Shown piece after piece: positions 48,577 to 60,343 of a stretch of DNA of 64,000 nucleotides. The DNA comes from Trichopria drosophilae. Its lineage: Eukaryota > Arthropoda > Insecta > Hymenoptera > Diapriidae. A program made the translations under genes and the position numbers. The stretch covers positions 92,563,501 through 92,627,500 of the forward strand of contig CM059586.1 in NCBI GenBank assembly GCA_030407085.1, read 5' to 3'. How positions within the stretch are numbered: position 1 is the first letter of the stretch; every line of letters starts with the position of its first letter. Below the pieces are notes generated by a model. That model was not told the DNA's origin. It was given only the letters and a program-made list of their open reading frames with translations, and did no database searches.

Positions 48577-48860
48577 GGGGGGAATATTCAAAATGGAGGA
48601 TCCAAGACGTCCGATCGAAATATGAAAATGTACCCGATATTGATGAAGCTGTGTACTCGGGTTTTTTTGGGGTCGCTTATTACGAATCTGATATCTGACT
48701 TTTATATTTAAAATTCCGAGTACATAGAGTATCAAGTTTTATCTCTATCAAGTAAATTTTTACATTTATGTCGGCCATCTTCGAGCCGCCATTTTGAATT
48801 TACAAAATCTGACTTCAGATTCGTAATCAGCGACCCCGAAAACCCCCATGTAACAATTTT
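48577..48860. repeat. GGGGTCGCTTATTACGAATC dispersed repeat in inverted pair
   Basis: The right-hand part (CATTTTGAATTTACAAAATC, AGATTCGTAATCAGCGACCC) is the inverted counterpart of the left-hand part (ATTCAAAATGGAGGATCC, GGGGTCGCTTATTACGAATC). Related copies lie near 12715-12870, 52110-52170 and 62870-63110. Confidence 0.5.
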
Positions 48861-48904
48861 CAGCTATTTTCCGTATAAAGAAAAATGTGCGCCGCAAAGG
48901 GCGG

Positions 48905-48934
48905 CTTGGTTATTATATATTATATAATAACCAA
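48905..48934. repeat. Short AT palindrome
   Basis: GGTTATTATATA and TATAATAACC form a near-perfect palindrome around a 3-nt centre. It sits in AT-rich DNA and may be chance or an element remnant. Confidence 0.5.
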
Positions 48935-49088
48935 TATTTTGATTATTATATATTTCACTAATTTTTTTTCATCTATCCCTTAATTCTAATTTAGTCCAGT
49001 CATTATGTACATTTAAAAAAGAAATAATCGGAAGCAGCAATTTTATTTCTGGAACATGTTGGAACATGTGTTCGATCTCTGAGAGCGG

Positions 49089-49768
49089 ACGTACGTTAGA
49101 GTGGGTCGAAAAACAATTTTTTTTAAAAATGCTATGGAGCCGGTGCGGAAAAGTTTTATCACCACAAAACAAGGTTCCATGAATTTTTTCAGATTTTTTA
49201 TCACACTTTTATTGCTGCCGCATCAGTCATGAAGTTTAACATTAGTTTTAAATGGGGCAAAAAATCTTTTTTCGTGTTTCTTCTGCAATTTCGAGGGAAA
49301 ATTTTCAAACAATCTGTACTTCTAGATATATGTTTTCAGATCGATTTTACGAAGAATAGCCGTTCTACAATACTCAAAAAAAAAATTCTGACTTAGTTAT
49401 TTCATAATTAACATCCGTAATTTTTACATTTTTCGAAAAAAAATGATGGATGTTAATTATGAAATAAATAAGTCAGAATTTTTTTTGTCTATTGTAGAAC
49501 GGCTATTCTTCGTAAAACCGATCTAAAAAATGATATCTAGAAGTATAGATTGTTGGAAAATGTTTCCTCGAAATTGCAGAAGAAAAACTAAAAAACATGT
49601 TTTTCCTCATTTAAAACATTTAACTTCATTGCTGATGCCGCAGCAATAGAAGTGTGATAAAAAATCTGAAAAAATTCATGGAACCTTGCTTTGTGGTGGT
49701 AAAACTTTTCCGCACCGGCCCCATAGCATTTTAAAAAAAAATGTTTTTCAACCCACCCCAACGTACGT
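49089..49768. mobile_element. 680-bp foldback with ~320-bp arms
   Basis: The arms start with ACGTACGTT and then GTGGGTCGAAAAACA at the left, mirrored at the right. They remain paired nearly to the centre at about 49430 (AATTCTGACTTAGTTATTTC with GAAATAAATAAGTCAGAATT). The whole element is one long hairpin, with no coding content. Confidence 0.8.
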
Positions 49769-49794
49769 ACGTACAAGATCACGGATACAAATTT

Positions 49795-49925
49795 TTTTAT
49801 TGTTGAATTGGGCTCCTTAGGGTCTGAAATGTCAACATTTGATGAAAAACTATAGGGTAATTTTTATGCCCGAAGTGACCAAATTCAATACTTCGTCCAG
49901 ACCTAAGGTCTAGGTCGAAGTAATT
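49795..49925 (-). repeat. CTTCGACC-family repeat head, reverse orientation
   Basis: The minus strand reads TTACTTCGACCTAGACCTTA, GGTCTGGACGAAGTATTG and TAGTTTTTCATCAAATGT, as in the copies at 32344 and 34016. Confidence 0.55.
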
Positions 49926-51104
49926 AAAGCAATTTTATTGTTCCGTGGTCTAGATACTAAATAATTATTAAATATGAAATACTTGAATAAAAAAATCTTG
50001 AAATTCTTTTTTAGGTAAACAATTACCAACAGTTGTTTAATAAATAACTTTCAAAGGAATTTGCTAAAACTGTATCCTTATTTAATACAAATCGTTTAGC
50101 AAAATGTTAGAACATAGAAAATGTTCACAAAATTAGGAAAAATTAGAAATTCTTTCAAACAGTTTTTTCCCGCGATTTACATAAAATATTTTTGTACGAT
50201 GCGGTTATGATGGATGGTTTTTTGATATTTTACCGACATAATAGGTACGAAATATTAAAACATTTTTAAAGGCAATAGACTAACAAATATCTAAATTATG
50301 TTTTCAGAAACAATGTTTGAAGGTGATCACGAAATAGACCTTTTCCTAAAACAGATAAATTATCTATAAAGTGGATACTTGTCATTGTTGTTTGTTGTCT
50401 TTTGTATTTTTCTCGAGTTTATTTCGATTTGGGGAGTGTCGTTGCCATTTTCATTCCAATACAATACGCGAATCAAATGTCAGTGTATACTTTCCGCGTA
50501 TGTAGTCAAGGCATCGCAATGTTTGTCTATCCTAAACTGATAGGATTATAATAATATAGAATAATAACGCATAGTTATATACAGTTAATTTGTGATATTT
50601 ACAGTTTGTGGAGTACGACAACACAATCAAAGTATGTATCTGTATACGACACTTTATGTCTTCATGTTATGTTCAGATAAATCATGTTATTAACTATGAC
50701 ATATTTATAATAATATCAATACGTTAATGATTGCTATCGAACATTTCGGACAAAATCACCATTTTCATTTTCTCAGTTTTTGAAAGCATTAAACACAATA
50801 ACACACATTTTTCTTCGAAACAATATAATTTAATCCACAGAATTTTCAAAATGACAAATGGAATATATTTACAATTTGTTTTCGTAACTTCATTCATCAT
50901 AATATCACATATGAAATTTGTAGTTCATCACGTGACATTCCTAATCTTATAGAAATAAGATTACATAATAAGAATGTAGTTGAACTTCTAAACCAGCCCT
51001 GCATAGTTATTCCTTAATTTCAAAATAGTGAATTAAAAAATAAAGCGGTTGTGACCCTTAGCGAGTCGAAACAATAACTTCCCGATCAATCTCTCGTACG
51101 GACG
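49926..51104. other. AT-rich stretch without recognised feature
   Basis: No gene recognised; open frames here are short and without motifs. Confidence 0.4.
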
Positions 51105-51235
51105 TACGTACAAGATCACGGACACAAATTATTTTATTGTTTTTTTGGGTTCTTTGGGGTCTGAAACGTCGACATTTGATGAAAAACTGTAGACCTTTGA
51201 AAGACCTTTGGTCTGGGTCGAAGTAATAACACTGT
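51105..51235 (-). repeat. CTTCGACC-family repeat head, second reverse copy
   Basis: The minus strand reads TTACTTCGACCCAGACCAAA, GGTCTTTCAAAGGTCTACAG, TTTTTCATCAAATGTCGACG. The head hairpin is altered by a small local duplication. Confidence 0.55.
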
Positions 51236-51239
51236 ACAT

Positions 51240-51365
51240 AAGCCGACAAGTCAGAAAACCGACAGTCAAAAATCGGCATATTGTAAAGAGAATAATACTT
51301 TTACCGTGTCGGCTTTTTAATATGTCGGTTTTTAACTTGTCGGCTTTTTTATTTCTCAGTTTTTT
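51240..51365. repeat. GTCGGC-word inverted repeat
   Basis: GCCGACAAGTCAGAAAACCGAC at the left faces TGTCGGCTTTTTAATATGTC, GGTTTTTAACTTGTCGGC at the right. Five GTCGG/CCGAC words lie in about 125 bp. Confidence 0.5.
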
Positions 51366-51606
51366 GACGCACATCAACAGTTTCCTCACGAAAAATGACG
51401 GAATTTGTTAAATAATATCATTTTTTCACGTTATTTGTACTATTTTTACTACTTTTTTTTTGAATAACTCGAAAACCGCTCAGCCGATCATGTTCAAAAT
51501 CTAATCAGCACGAAGTTAGGTCAGGACGCATCGATTAAAAAAAAATATAATCAATTCGCTTCATCCGTTGAAGAGAAATCGTTGGACAAAATTTGGTTTT
51601 CATCCG

Positions 51607-51645
<39 letters not shown>

Positions 51646-51665
51646 GCACGCACGCACACACAGAC
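51607..51665 (+). repeat. (CA)n/(GCAC)n microsatellite
   Basis: An almost uninterrupted CA-type run with an inner ACGC block. The predicted His/Thr-repeat open frame across it is not a gene. Confidence 0.9.
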
Positions 51666-52530
51666 ATCTCTCTAAAAATGTGTCAGTTTGCTTCTGGTGG
51701 TCACAAAACGTGGAGATATCATGAAATTAGCATTTTCCATTTTCGAGGTCACTTCAATAACTTCCTTGTAGACCGGGCAGTTAATAAGTCGTAACAAAAA
51801 CGGTTTTTAATACAATTTTCTTATTTCCTGAAGTATTCCCAGATAGTAAAATAGAAAAGAGATTAAAGATAAAAATCACCTATTTATAATATTTATTGTT
51901 CAGTTCATTACGTTGGAAAACATTGTTACCGTTAGAAAACATTAACGTCACTGTTTATTCTATAGTTTTGTGTGCTTTTTTCGCATCTGAGGTTTATGTC
52001 TTGGTGCAACCAATAAACTTTTTAAAATATCTGTCGAAACACAAAAAACATACAAGTTTTGTTTGTCTTATACTGCGCAAAATCGGGGGCTCTGCCCTCT
52101 TTTCTTCTGCCATTGTGGATCAGCCATTTTGAATTTCACATTTTGACCTTAGATTCATAACCACTCTTTTATAAACCAGCGTCTAATCAATCCTTTATAT
52201 ATTATGTAAATTTAATTGGTGGTGCAAAAGTTAGAAAATTTATTTCCGTCAATTTATTCCTGCCATTTGTAAGGTTTAAAGTTCACCATATATACTTATG
52301 TTTGTAAGTCAAACTTATAATATTCTTGTTTTCTGTAATATTTCTCGGAATTGTTCCATGCTGGACACTATAATTGTCAGCGTAACTCTCGCACATAATT
52401 TTTCTCTATTCCGCCATAAAAAATCGTGAATTTCGTGGAAGATTCATTTGTTTTCGTCGAGAGATATTGGTTTCAATTAAGTGTTCAGTGCGGAGTAAAC
52501 CCTTTAACGCTATACAATTGTAGTTTCCAA
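51666..52530. other. AT-rich stretch without certain feature
   Basis: Includes a CCATTTTGAATTTCAC piece near 52128 that belongs to the dispersed repeat seen at 48577. Nothing else recognised. Confidence 0.4.
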
Positions 52531-52845
52531 GTACAGTAGTCCCCCTCCCCCCAATATTTGCCAACCCCTAATATTTAGCATTAGGTCCGTCCAAATATTT
52601 GCCTTACCCCTCGATTGCTGTTCCCCGCCACTTCTTACGGAGCGATAATTTTGTGGCGACATCACGCATGCGCGATACAGGAAAAGTTAAACTGATTTCT
52701 TCTGGTCGACGCATGCGCGTTCTATAACTGTATGACGGCGGAGTGGGGGAAACATTTCTTCCCCTTGCTAGGCAATTATTGGGAGGGTTAAAAAAGGACA
52801 GACAAGATGGAAGAGGCAAATATGGGGGGGGGGGCGGCACGGTAC
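52531..52845. mobile_element. MITE-like repeat with ATATTTGC ends, related to 59579-59825
   Basis: The left end CAGTAGTCCCCCTCCCC continues to CAATATTTGCC. Near the right end, GGCAAATATGGGGGGGGGGG mirrors it. The interior is GC-rich, with GCATGCGC words. Compare CAGTAGAGTCCCGGTATATTTGC at 59579-59825. Confidence 0.45.
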
Positions 52846-54320
52846 TCTGAGTTCGATGCCGTGCCAATTAACTGAAACCGGAGAAAAACTTACTTAAAGT
52901 CCATGTCCGACTATTTTTGGGTATGCCCTTTCGATTGGCGCAGGTTAGATTGCCGTCAAATCGAAAATACATGGGAATTTTTTAGTTTTAAGTTGAAAAA
53001 CACGATTTTTTCGAACCTTTTTTTTTTGTCAAACGCGATTTCTACTTTGAAGCGTCTTTTCTTTTTACATATAAAATCGTGCATTGGGACTTTGAACTAA
53101 AATGTTACGGGTCTAATAAATTAATTTCCATATTTCGAATCCAAAATGGCGTCTAAAATGACGCATTGGCAGATTACACATTAATGCTTTTGTAACTCGA
53201 GGACCGTCAAATTTAAGAAAAAATGTTCAAAATTACTTAAAAAACACGTCTGAATTTTTAAAAAAATTTTAAGGCGTAAGTTTTTCAAAAAACTGCCATA
53301 TACAAAAAATCCAAAAATATCTCCAAAGATGCTACAAAAATTTATTTATTTTACGGGAACTTAAGTAATTTTTTAACTATACAATTTTGTTGTAATGACG
53401 GTTAGTTACGATTGCAAAACTCCTAAAATTGATAAAATTACAAAAAATAGACATAATTTCGTAATTTTTTATATCAAAATGTTAATGCATTTAATTAATC
53501 TATTTACATATTTGGTTTTTAAACACTAATGTTTGTTATTATACGTGCGGTTATTTTAATACCTGTTTTTGACCTTATTTAGCCATTTTTGACATAAAAT
53601 GTTTCCGTCTCTGATCACGTAGTGGTAGATGTTTATCCAAAATCGTTTTTTTATTTTATGTTTTTTGTTATTTGTCTTTTATTTTGTTTTCTGTCATCTT
53701 TTTGTTGTTTTTTTTTTGCTTTTTATCTCTTTTGTTTTGTTTCCCTTAGTTCAATCTTTTAATGTATTTTTGTTTGTTTTTTATTTATTTTTTTCAAAAT
53801 TATTTAATTTTTAACTTCTTTCTTTTAACTTTTTATTTGTGAAAATTACGAAATTATATCCATTTTTTTATAATATTATCAATTTTAAGGATTTTGTAAT
53901 TGTAACCGACCGGCACTACAACAAATTTTATAGCTAAGAAATTACTTAGATTCATGTAAGAAATAAATGTAAATTTTTTTAGACTTTTTGGAAACTCTTG
54001 GGATTTTTTTAATATGGCAGTTTTTTGGAAAACTTAAAAATACCTTTAAAATTTTTTAAAAAACTCAGACGTATTTTTCAAGTGATTTCTGTAAAAAGAA
54101 AAGGTGCTTCAATGTAAAATTGACGTTTGACAAAAGAAAAGGTTTGAAAAAAACGTGTTTTAGTAACTTAAAACTAACAAATTATACATGTATTTGTGGA
54201 CTGACTGCATTCTAACTAGCGCCAATCGAAAGAGTATACCAAAAAAGACTCGGATGTGGACTTTAAGTAAGTTTTTCTTCGATTTCAGTTAATTGGCATG
54301 GCATCGAACTTAGAGTACTC
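52841..54320. mobile_element. 1.5-kb foldback with ~500-bp diverged arms
   Basis: The left end GGTACTCTGAGTTCGATGCC, then GTGCCAATTAACTGAAA, is mirrored at 54285-54320. CTTACTTAAAGTCCATGTCC pairs with 54255-54280, GCCCTTTCGATTGGCGC with 54215-54235, and inner parts pair too (CTGCCATAT near 53295 with ATATGGCAG near 54015). The T-rich hinge, 53630-53830, explains the long Phe/Leu-rich open frame there. Confidence 0.7.
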
Positions 54321-54530
54321 GAAAGCTGCAATTGTAGCGTTATAGGGTTCATATAGTCCTAAACGGACGATTTTCTAATCACGTTTCGTCTCTAATTTCT
54401 GATAACTTATCAACGTGAAAAGAAATGCATACGTGTTATTTATAAAGTAAAATTGATTGGATTTCCCTGCCCTCCCTTAAAAATTGCCAAAACACGCGAT
54501 CGGAAGGAGATACTACAATGTGCATTCTAC

Positions 54531-55500
54531 CCCCCAGACAGCAAGTTGAGCTCGCAAAAACATCAGAAAGGTATCAGAAAAAATTTCTGTCCTCGTTAAG
54601 AAAACTCAAAATGATACCAGAATCATGTCATAATGTCGTCATAATGTCGATGACCAACTTAAAAGTATCATTTTGGTAATGACACGAAGACCTCTTAAAT
54701 AGGTTTTATTTTTAATACATTAATCAAAATGATATTATAATTGTATCACAAAGCGTTCATTGCTATCTTTATTTTTGGTATAGTAACTATTTTAAAATAA
54801 ATTATACATGCCATTGACCAAATCTACATACGTTAGACATACGAGTGAGCCCTCTTTCCGTTCGAAAATTCTGGGCAAACGAATTTTTTTCCTCGAAAAT
54901 TCATGATTATTTCCAAAAAATTGTTTATAACTTTTTATTAATAAATTTTTTGACATTTCTGATACCGGATTCTGAATGTACATGAAATTTTACGTTAGAA
55001 ATGACCACTCAACAATTTTTAAAACAATTTTAAGTTGATGCTGTACATCACTGAAAGTAGTGTCAAAAAATGGTCACTTTGGGTTAAAGGGTTAATCAGC
55101 CTGAGCTTAACAATACTTGTAGGTTTGTTTTAACTGGTTTTCAATGTAGTTTACATTGCATCAATAAAAATTTAATAGTGTCCTTGATTAGCTCAGACCG
55201 ATTAAATTCTCCGAAATTTTATCTCTTCAATGGATTTTTAGACCAATAACAAAATGATATCTTTAAGTTAGTCATCTGAACACTTTATGATACAATTATG
55301 ATATCGTTTGGATTAATGTCTTAAAAATATGACCTCTTTAAGAGGTCTTCGTGCCATTACCAAAATGACACCTGTAATTATGGTCATCTGACCACATTAT
55401 GGCATCATTTTGATATCATTTTGCATTTTCTTAACGAGGTCAGAATTTGTTTATGATATCTTTCTGAGTTCTTTGCGAGATCAATTTGCTGCGTGGGACC
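54531..55500. mobile_element. 970-bp foldback element with ~170-bp arms
   Basis: AGACAGCAAGTTGAGCTCGC at the left is mirrored at 55475-55495. Arms rich in AAAATGATACCA, TGGTCATCTGACC and AAGAGGTCTTCG pair through 54710/55335. No protein. Confidence 0.65.
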
Positions 55501-55836
55501 TCGATTATATTAGTTTGGAAATGATTAATTTCATAATGAAATTTGCTAAATTCAATTCGAAAATACAGAAACTAGTAATGCAGGCTGGAAATATCGCATC
55601 CCAGCAAACGAAAAATTATTCAGAACAATTGAAAATATTCATTTTGGTACCGTGAATACTTCCCTATTGCCAATCACTCCAAATCCTATTACATACAAGA
55701 ATTGACCACTTTACTTTTGAATGTTTCTCAATGCTTCAGCATAACAATTATAAAGCCAATACTTCCCTCTTATGAATGTAGCATTGACGTAGTTTTCTAA
55801 AATTCTGAATACTTCCAGCGAAACGGAAGTCAGTTA

Positions 55837-56045
55837 ATTGTTCTTAATGCTTCCAGAAGGATTCACTGAGATATTCTCAATAATACTCAATCTACGAACT
55901 TGGGAATAATTCCTGATGCTTCTGGAAGTATTTCTGCGAGACTTTCCCAAACATTCTCAATCCAGAAACTTGGGAATGCTTCTTGATGTTTCCAAAAGTG
56001 TTTCTGTGAGACATTCTCATTCATCAGAAACTTGGGAATGCTTTT
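55837..56045 (+). repeat. Tandem repeat, period 62-70 bp
   Basis: Three clear units start at ACTTGGGAAT (55898, 55968, 56030), each with TGATG(C/T)TT and a TTTCTG(C/T)GAGA core; a more diverged unit precedes them. A single related unit lies near 56640. Confidence 0.65.
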
Positions 56046-56245
56046 TAATAATTCCGCTCAGTGGTCGTCCATAAACTATGTTACCATTTGGGGGTAAGTC
56101 AGGTACTACGGCATATGTAAAGTGTATGATTAAAATTGCTAAAGTTGTGTACGGATGGGGGTGGTCAAAATTGATAAAAAAAGCATACGACTTTAAAACC
56201 ATGCATTACGTGTACATAAATATTAAATTAGGATTAAAATAGTGT

Positions 56246-56350
56246 TTGACAGTGGTAGACCAGAGGTCATCATTGCGAGCTTGTAATAATTCAAGTTAAG
56301 CATCATACGTTGTAGACTACAATCGGATAGGTGACCGCACGAGCAAAACC
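56246..56350 (+). repeat. 5S rRNA-derived sequence (SINE3-like head or 5S pseudogene)
   Basis: TTCAAGTTAAGCATCATACG and ATCGGATAGGTGACCGCACG match, in order and spacing, the box A and box C parts of the 5S rRNA internal promoter; GAGCAAAACC then matches the end of 5S. The 5' third is degenerate. It is followed by an AT-rich, poly(T/A)-type tail. A truncated copy with the same tail lies at 56740-56870, which favours a 5S-derived SINE family over a dead 5S gene. Confidence 0.65.
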
Positions 56351-56689
56351 TTTTTTAATATAATTAATTTATAATAATAAAAAAAATATAAAAAACAGTG
56401 AAATTAAATTAAATAAAATGTTAAAAGTTGAAAAAAAATATTTGTTGGTATGAACGGGGGAATAATCCTATTACACAAAGAAGAATTTAGAAGCATTCAA
56501 ATTCTCTGTATCCTATACTTTGTAATACTTTTACAAGGATTAAGAAACAGCATTCAGAAGTATAGAAATTTTCAGTACTTCTGATTACGTTTTCGTTTGC
56601 TGGGACCTCAATAAAACTCAATCCACGAATCTGTGGACTTTCTCAATTATTCTCGTTCCAGAAACTTGGGAAGGCTTTGTAATAATTCC

Positions 56690-56870
56690 ACTTAGTGGTA
56701 GTCCATAAAGTACGTTACCACATGTAAAGTGTATGATTAAAATGGCTAGGTGACCGAATGAGGGCAGCTTTTCTTAATATTACTAAATTATAATAATAAT
56801 AATAAGAGTTATAAAACACAGTGAAATTAAATTATATAAAAAGTTAAATTTGAAAAAAAAAATATTATTA
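56690..56870 (+). repeat. Second, deleted copy of the 56040-56450 segment
   Basis: AATTCCACTTAGTGGTAGTC, ATGTAAAGTGTATGATTAAA, GCTAGGTGACCGAATGAG and the AATAATAATAA tail repeat 56048-56420. Most of the 5S-like part is missing. Confidence 0.6.
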
Positions 56871-56897
56871 AACTGCATTCAGAAGATTCAGAATTAG

Positions 56898-57035
56898 GGG
56901 GCAGTGGGGCAGACCGTGACACTTTTTTTCAAAGTCAATTTAAAATATATTATAACCTGTAAACACTCATTTTTATAACACTAATCAATAGTGTGCTTAC
57001 TTACGTTGATAAAATAACAAAGATATGCATACAAA
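56898..57035 (+). repeat. Truncated copy of the MITE at 10954-11818
   Basis: Its 138 bp are almost identical to 10962-11095 (GTGACACTTTTTTTCAAAGT, CAATTTAAAATATATTATAA, CCTGTAAACACTCATTTTT). Confidence 0.75.
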
Positions 57036-57040
57036 AAATA

Positions 57041-57330
57041 TACGTGCGTACTTTTTTTCCTAACCTCAAAAATGTAAAAAATCGTATTTTTTTAATAACT
57101 CGGCTTCTTATAAAGTTAGAAGGTCGTACAAGCGCTCATTTTAAAGGTTTTTTTTTTCTTTGCAGAAGAAAACTATCGATCGAATCGAAAAATTTTCTTA
57201 AAGAAGGTTGTAAAGCACAAAAAAACTTTAAAATGAGCCCTTGTACGACCTTCTAGATTTATAAGAAGCCGAGTTATTAAAAAATTACGATTTTTTACAT
57301 TTTTGAGGTTAGGAAAAAAAGCACGCGCTC
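57041..57330. mobile_element. 290-bp hairpin element inserted after the MITE fragment
   Basis: TTTTCCTAACCTCAAAAATG, then GTCGTACAAG.GCTCATTTTA at the left, are mirrored in 57230-57320 (TAAAATGAGC.CTTGTACGAC, CATTTTTGAGGTTAGGAAAA). Arms are about 110 bp around a 60-nt loop. Confidence 0.75.
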
Positions 57331-57527
57331 TCAGAGGTTAAAAACTTCAGGTTAAGCTGTTCTTGACCCCACCAACGTGTTCCAAACAAAAAATTGCTGT
57401 TTCCAATTATTTCTTTTTTATTGGCGATTTTTGTACATAATGACTGGACTAATTTCTTCAATCTAGATTTTGGAGTACGTAAATAATGTTTTGTTTTTAT
57501 TTATAGGTTATGTTTAGTATATATATG
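57331..57527. other. AT-rich spacer
   Basis: Nothing recognised. Confidence 0.4.
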
Positions 57528-57714
57528 TAGCATTCAGTCGGTAAGGTAGTGATAAAATTTATAAGAAAACATTTTTTATTACATTTGATTTTTCTCAGGA
57601 AGGAGTGTATCCGATTAGAATGTGAAAAAAAAACGATTAATCACCTTTTCTAATGTAAATTTTTTAGTGGAACTTCCTACCTTACGGGAGGATCACTTTA
57701 GAACCTCCTTATGT
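57528..57714. repeat. TTAAGGAGGTTCT family, short copy
   Basis: Shares CAGTCGGTAAGGTAGTGATA at the left and CTTCCTACCTTACGGGAGGA, CACTTTAGAACCTCC at the right with copies A-C. Internally deleted. Confidence 0.5.
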
Positions 57715-58548
57715 GCTGAGAATAAATGAAATCGTTAATTTAAAAAAATTAAGAGTTGCAAACATTATTTATGTACCAAAAGGGCGGCATGCTCACTGTA
57801 AATTTGCATATATAAAAGTTTGGAAGATGGCATCTTTTTCACCATGTTTTTCATTAGAAAAAATTACCGTCTGATGTAGGTAAAATTATGTTCCGTTTCG
57901 GTTCGGTATTTTATTAAGGTTTTTTTTATTTAGTACATTATTCTTCTTGATTATAGTTAACCAATATTTTATTTGTGCTCTTTTAAATGCGATTAAAATG
58001 ATGCGATTAAATGAGATTATCCGTCTGAAGATTTAGATCAACGCAACTAATTGATTAAATTATTTTATTATTTTATGATCGTATATTCATTATATTAAAA
58101 CGGTAAAATATAATCCTTAATATATTATACTTGTACAATATTTTTAATAGAAGGAAATTTAATTTCATGATAAAGATTAAACGGTTACCAGCAATCGGTA
58201 TTCAAACCTAAAATCAATAGCCAACAAATGGTATAAGAGTCCTTAGTATGATGGCATGTTAATAGATGGCGATTCACAATTTAAAGCTGAAAACTTCTTT
58301 GGGGGTTGCTGCTACGTCATTTTGCAATATCTACATCTACCCAGAGCTTCAGAATGTTCTATACAATTAACAACTTTTCCATTTTTCTGAAATGGGAAAT
58401 GAATTTCTTTATATGCATTAGTACGACGCAATCGTTTATAAAGATCTCCTGATTAAATAAATAAGAATAGTATAGACAGTTATCATGATAGAAGTGGGTT
58501 TCATGTGCTTATGTTAGATGGCGCTATAACAGATATTTTCCATTATTC
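57715..58548. other. AT-rich stretch without recognised feature
   Basis: Nothing recognised. Confidence 0.4.
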
Positions 58549-58887
58549 TAAGGAAGTTCTAAAGTAGTCGATATAGTAGGAATTTATGCTAAAAGAAGAA
58601 AATTACAAATTTTAAAACTCGAGGTCTGTGAGGATAATTCTGATTACTGTATGTGATCAATTAACGAATGCCAAAGAAATTAAATAGGAATTGAATGAGA
58701 ATCATTGGAAATAGGTGGTTTTTGTTTATTTTCGATGACGGTCAATTCTTAAATAACTTCTTTGGCTTTCTATAAGAGTCCGCGTATAGAAAATACAATT
58801 ATCCTTATGAAAAATTGATTCTGAACTTTTCAATATAAGTTTCAATCGTAAATTCCGACCTTATCGGCAGACCACTTTAATCCCCTC
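58549..58887. mobile_element. Palindromic MITE, TTAAGGAGGTTCT family, copy B
   Basis: AAGGAAGTTCTAAAGTAGTC at the left faces GACCACTTTAATCCCC at the right. The inner blocks GAGGATAATTCTGATTA and ACAATTATCCTTATG pair as in copy A. Confidence 0.55.
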
Positions 58888-59188
58888 GAGGCGGCTCTAA
58901 AGTGCTCGGCCAATAAGGTAGAAATTTTCAATAAAAACCTTAGATAAAAAATTACTTAATCGATTTTTCAAAATTTGGGCTCTGTAAGGGTAATTCTAAT
59001 TACTAAAGCCGATATTGTAGAAAATGCGAAAGACATTAATTGAGAACTGACCGAGAATTTTCCAAAATAAATAAAAATCACTTATTTCCGAAAATTCTCC
59101 ATCAAAATGTTCTTCAGTAATTTTTAATTTACGTTTTTTAATGAAACTTCCTACCTTACCGGCGGCTGACTTTAGACCCTTTTTAAAC
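58888..59188. mobile_element. Palindromic MITE, TTAAGGAGGTTCT family, copy C
   Basis: GAGGCGGCTCTAAAGTGCTC at the left and GGCGGCTGACTTTAGACCC at the right are inverted. The interior GGGCTCTGTAAGGGTAATTC, then AAGACATTAATTGAGAACTG, matches copy A at 43510-43590. It abuts copy B directly at CCCCTCGAGG. Confidence 0.65.
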
Positions 59189-59578
59189 GAATGAACATAT
59201 TTTATTTTAAATGTAGTATTTCGCTGGATAATGTTACTTTCCTTGAATCATTACGTACAAAAGTGTATTTTAACTAGTAATTTATTAGCTATATAATTAC
59301 GACATATTTTAAAATACATGGTATTAGAATAAAATATTTAAGTATAAATAACTCGTACAATGTGCACTGTTATTACTGGATCAAATGAAGAGTATCTAAT
59401 GAGAATTGATAATAAGATAACTCCTAATTCTTATACAACTGTCTACGCTTTTTGGATTTGCTTCTTATTTGACTCATAAGTGCATGCAATAAAGCGCTTA
59501 TTCTATAAGTAAATATTTACTTCTTCTACGTGGACGAATTATAAATTTTTGAATAAATAATGTGCACTCAAAATACAA
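59189..59578. other. AT-rich stretch without recognised feature
   Basis: Nothing recognised. Confidence 0.4.
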
Positions 59579-59825
59579 TAGAGTCCTGGTATATTTGCCT
59601 GCTAGGTTTCTCGCCTTCCCCTCTCGTCTCCTTATATTGGTCAAAAGAAGAGGAGGTCCGGTTCTCCCGCTTTCCTCAGTAGCGTGACGTCGCAGCAGGC
59701 CCTTCCTGAGGCTCCCGCGCACAAGGTGGGGGAAAAGTGAGTGGCGACAGACAAATATAACGAGACGGAACTGGGCAAATATGCTGGACCTAAATATAGC
59801 GAGACGCAAATATACCGGGACTCTA
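59579..59825. mobile_element. 247-bp MITE with TAGAGTCC.GGTATATTTGC ends
   Basis: The left end TAGAGTCCTGGTATATTTGC is mirrored at 59806-59825 with one mismatch. The interior is GC-rich compared with its flanks, and its right part repeats AAATATA(A/G)CGAGACG-like words three or four times. No protein. Confidence 0.7.
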
Positions 59826-60343
59826 CTGTACTTGGATTTTTACTTATTCAATTTTATACCATTTTCGACAACTCACTTTTCCCTGACTGAACGTGATCAA
59901 GGATTCGGCACATTTTCACTTTTTTGCATAATTTTACTTTTTGGATCGATTTGGAATTACCTCATTGAGTCTACTCTTAAATATGCACCACTCGAGTAAG
60001 GAATTCGAAATACATTGTCACATGCGCTGCTAATCAGATAAACATTTGATAACATCATCACTGTATCCAATTATAAATTAAGAGAATGATCAAATTACTG
60101 TGATTATTATATGCAGCTTTTTGGCACATACATTAAGTATTAGTTCAACATTATTTTGACGCGTAAAATTATTTTTAACAAGGTTGTATTGCATTACGTT
60201 TACTCATTGCAGTACGAATTTTCTATCCATACAAAAGAAATTCCTAAATTTTTATTCAATATTACGTTCGTTTGATTGTATTGATAAACAGGTAGGTATA
60301 AGATTCATAATATTCGAGCAATACGAAACAATTTAATTAATAG
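59826..60343. other. AT-rich stretch without recognised feature
   Basis: Nothing recognised. Confidence 0.4.

Noticed and set aside
51582..51794. His/Thr-rich 70-residue frame
   Set aside because: Produced by the CA microsatellite.
53629..53814. Hydrophobic 61-residue frame
   Set aside because: It is a T-rich foldback hinge read as Phe/Leu; no membrane-protein features beyond composition.
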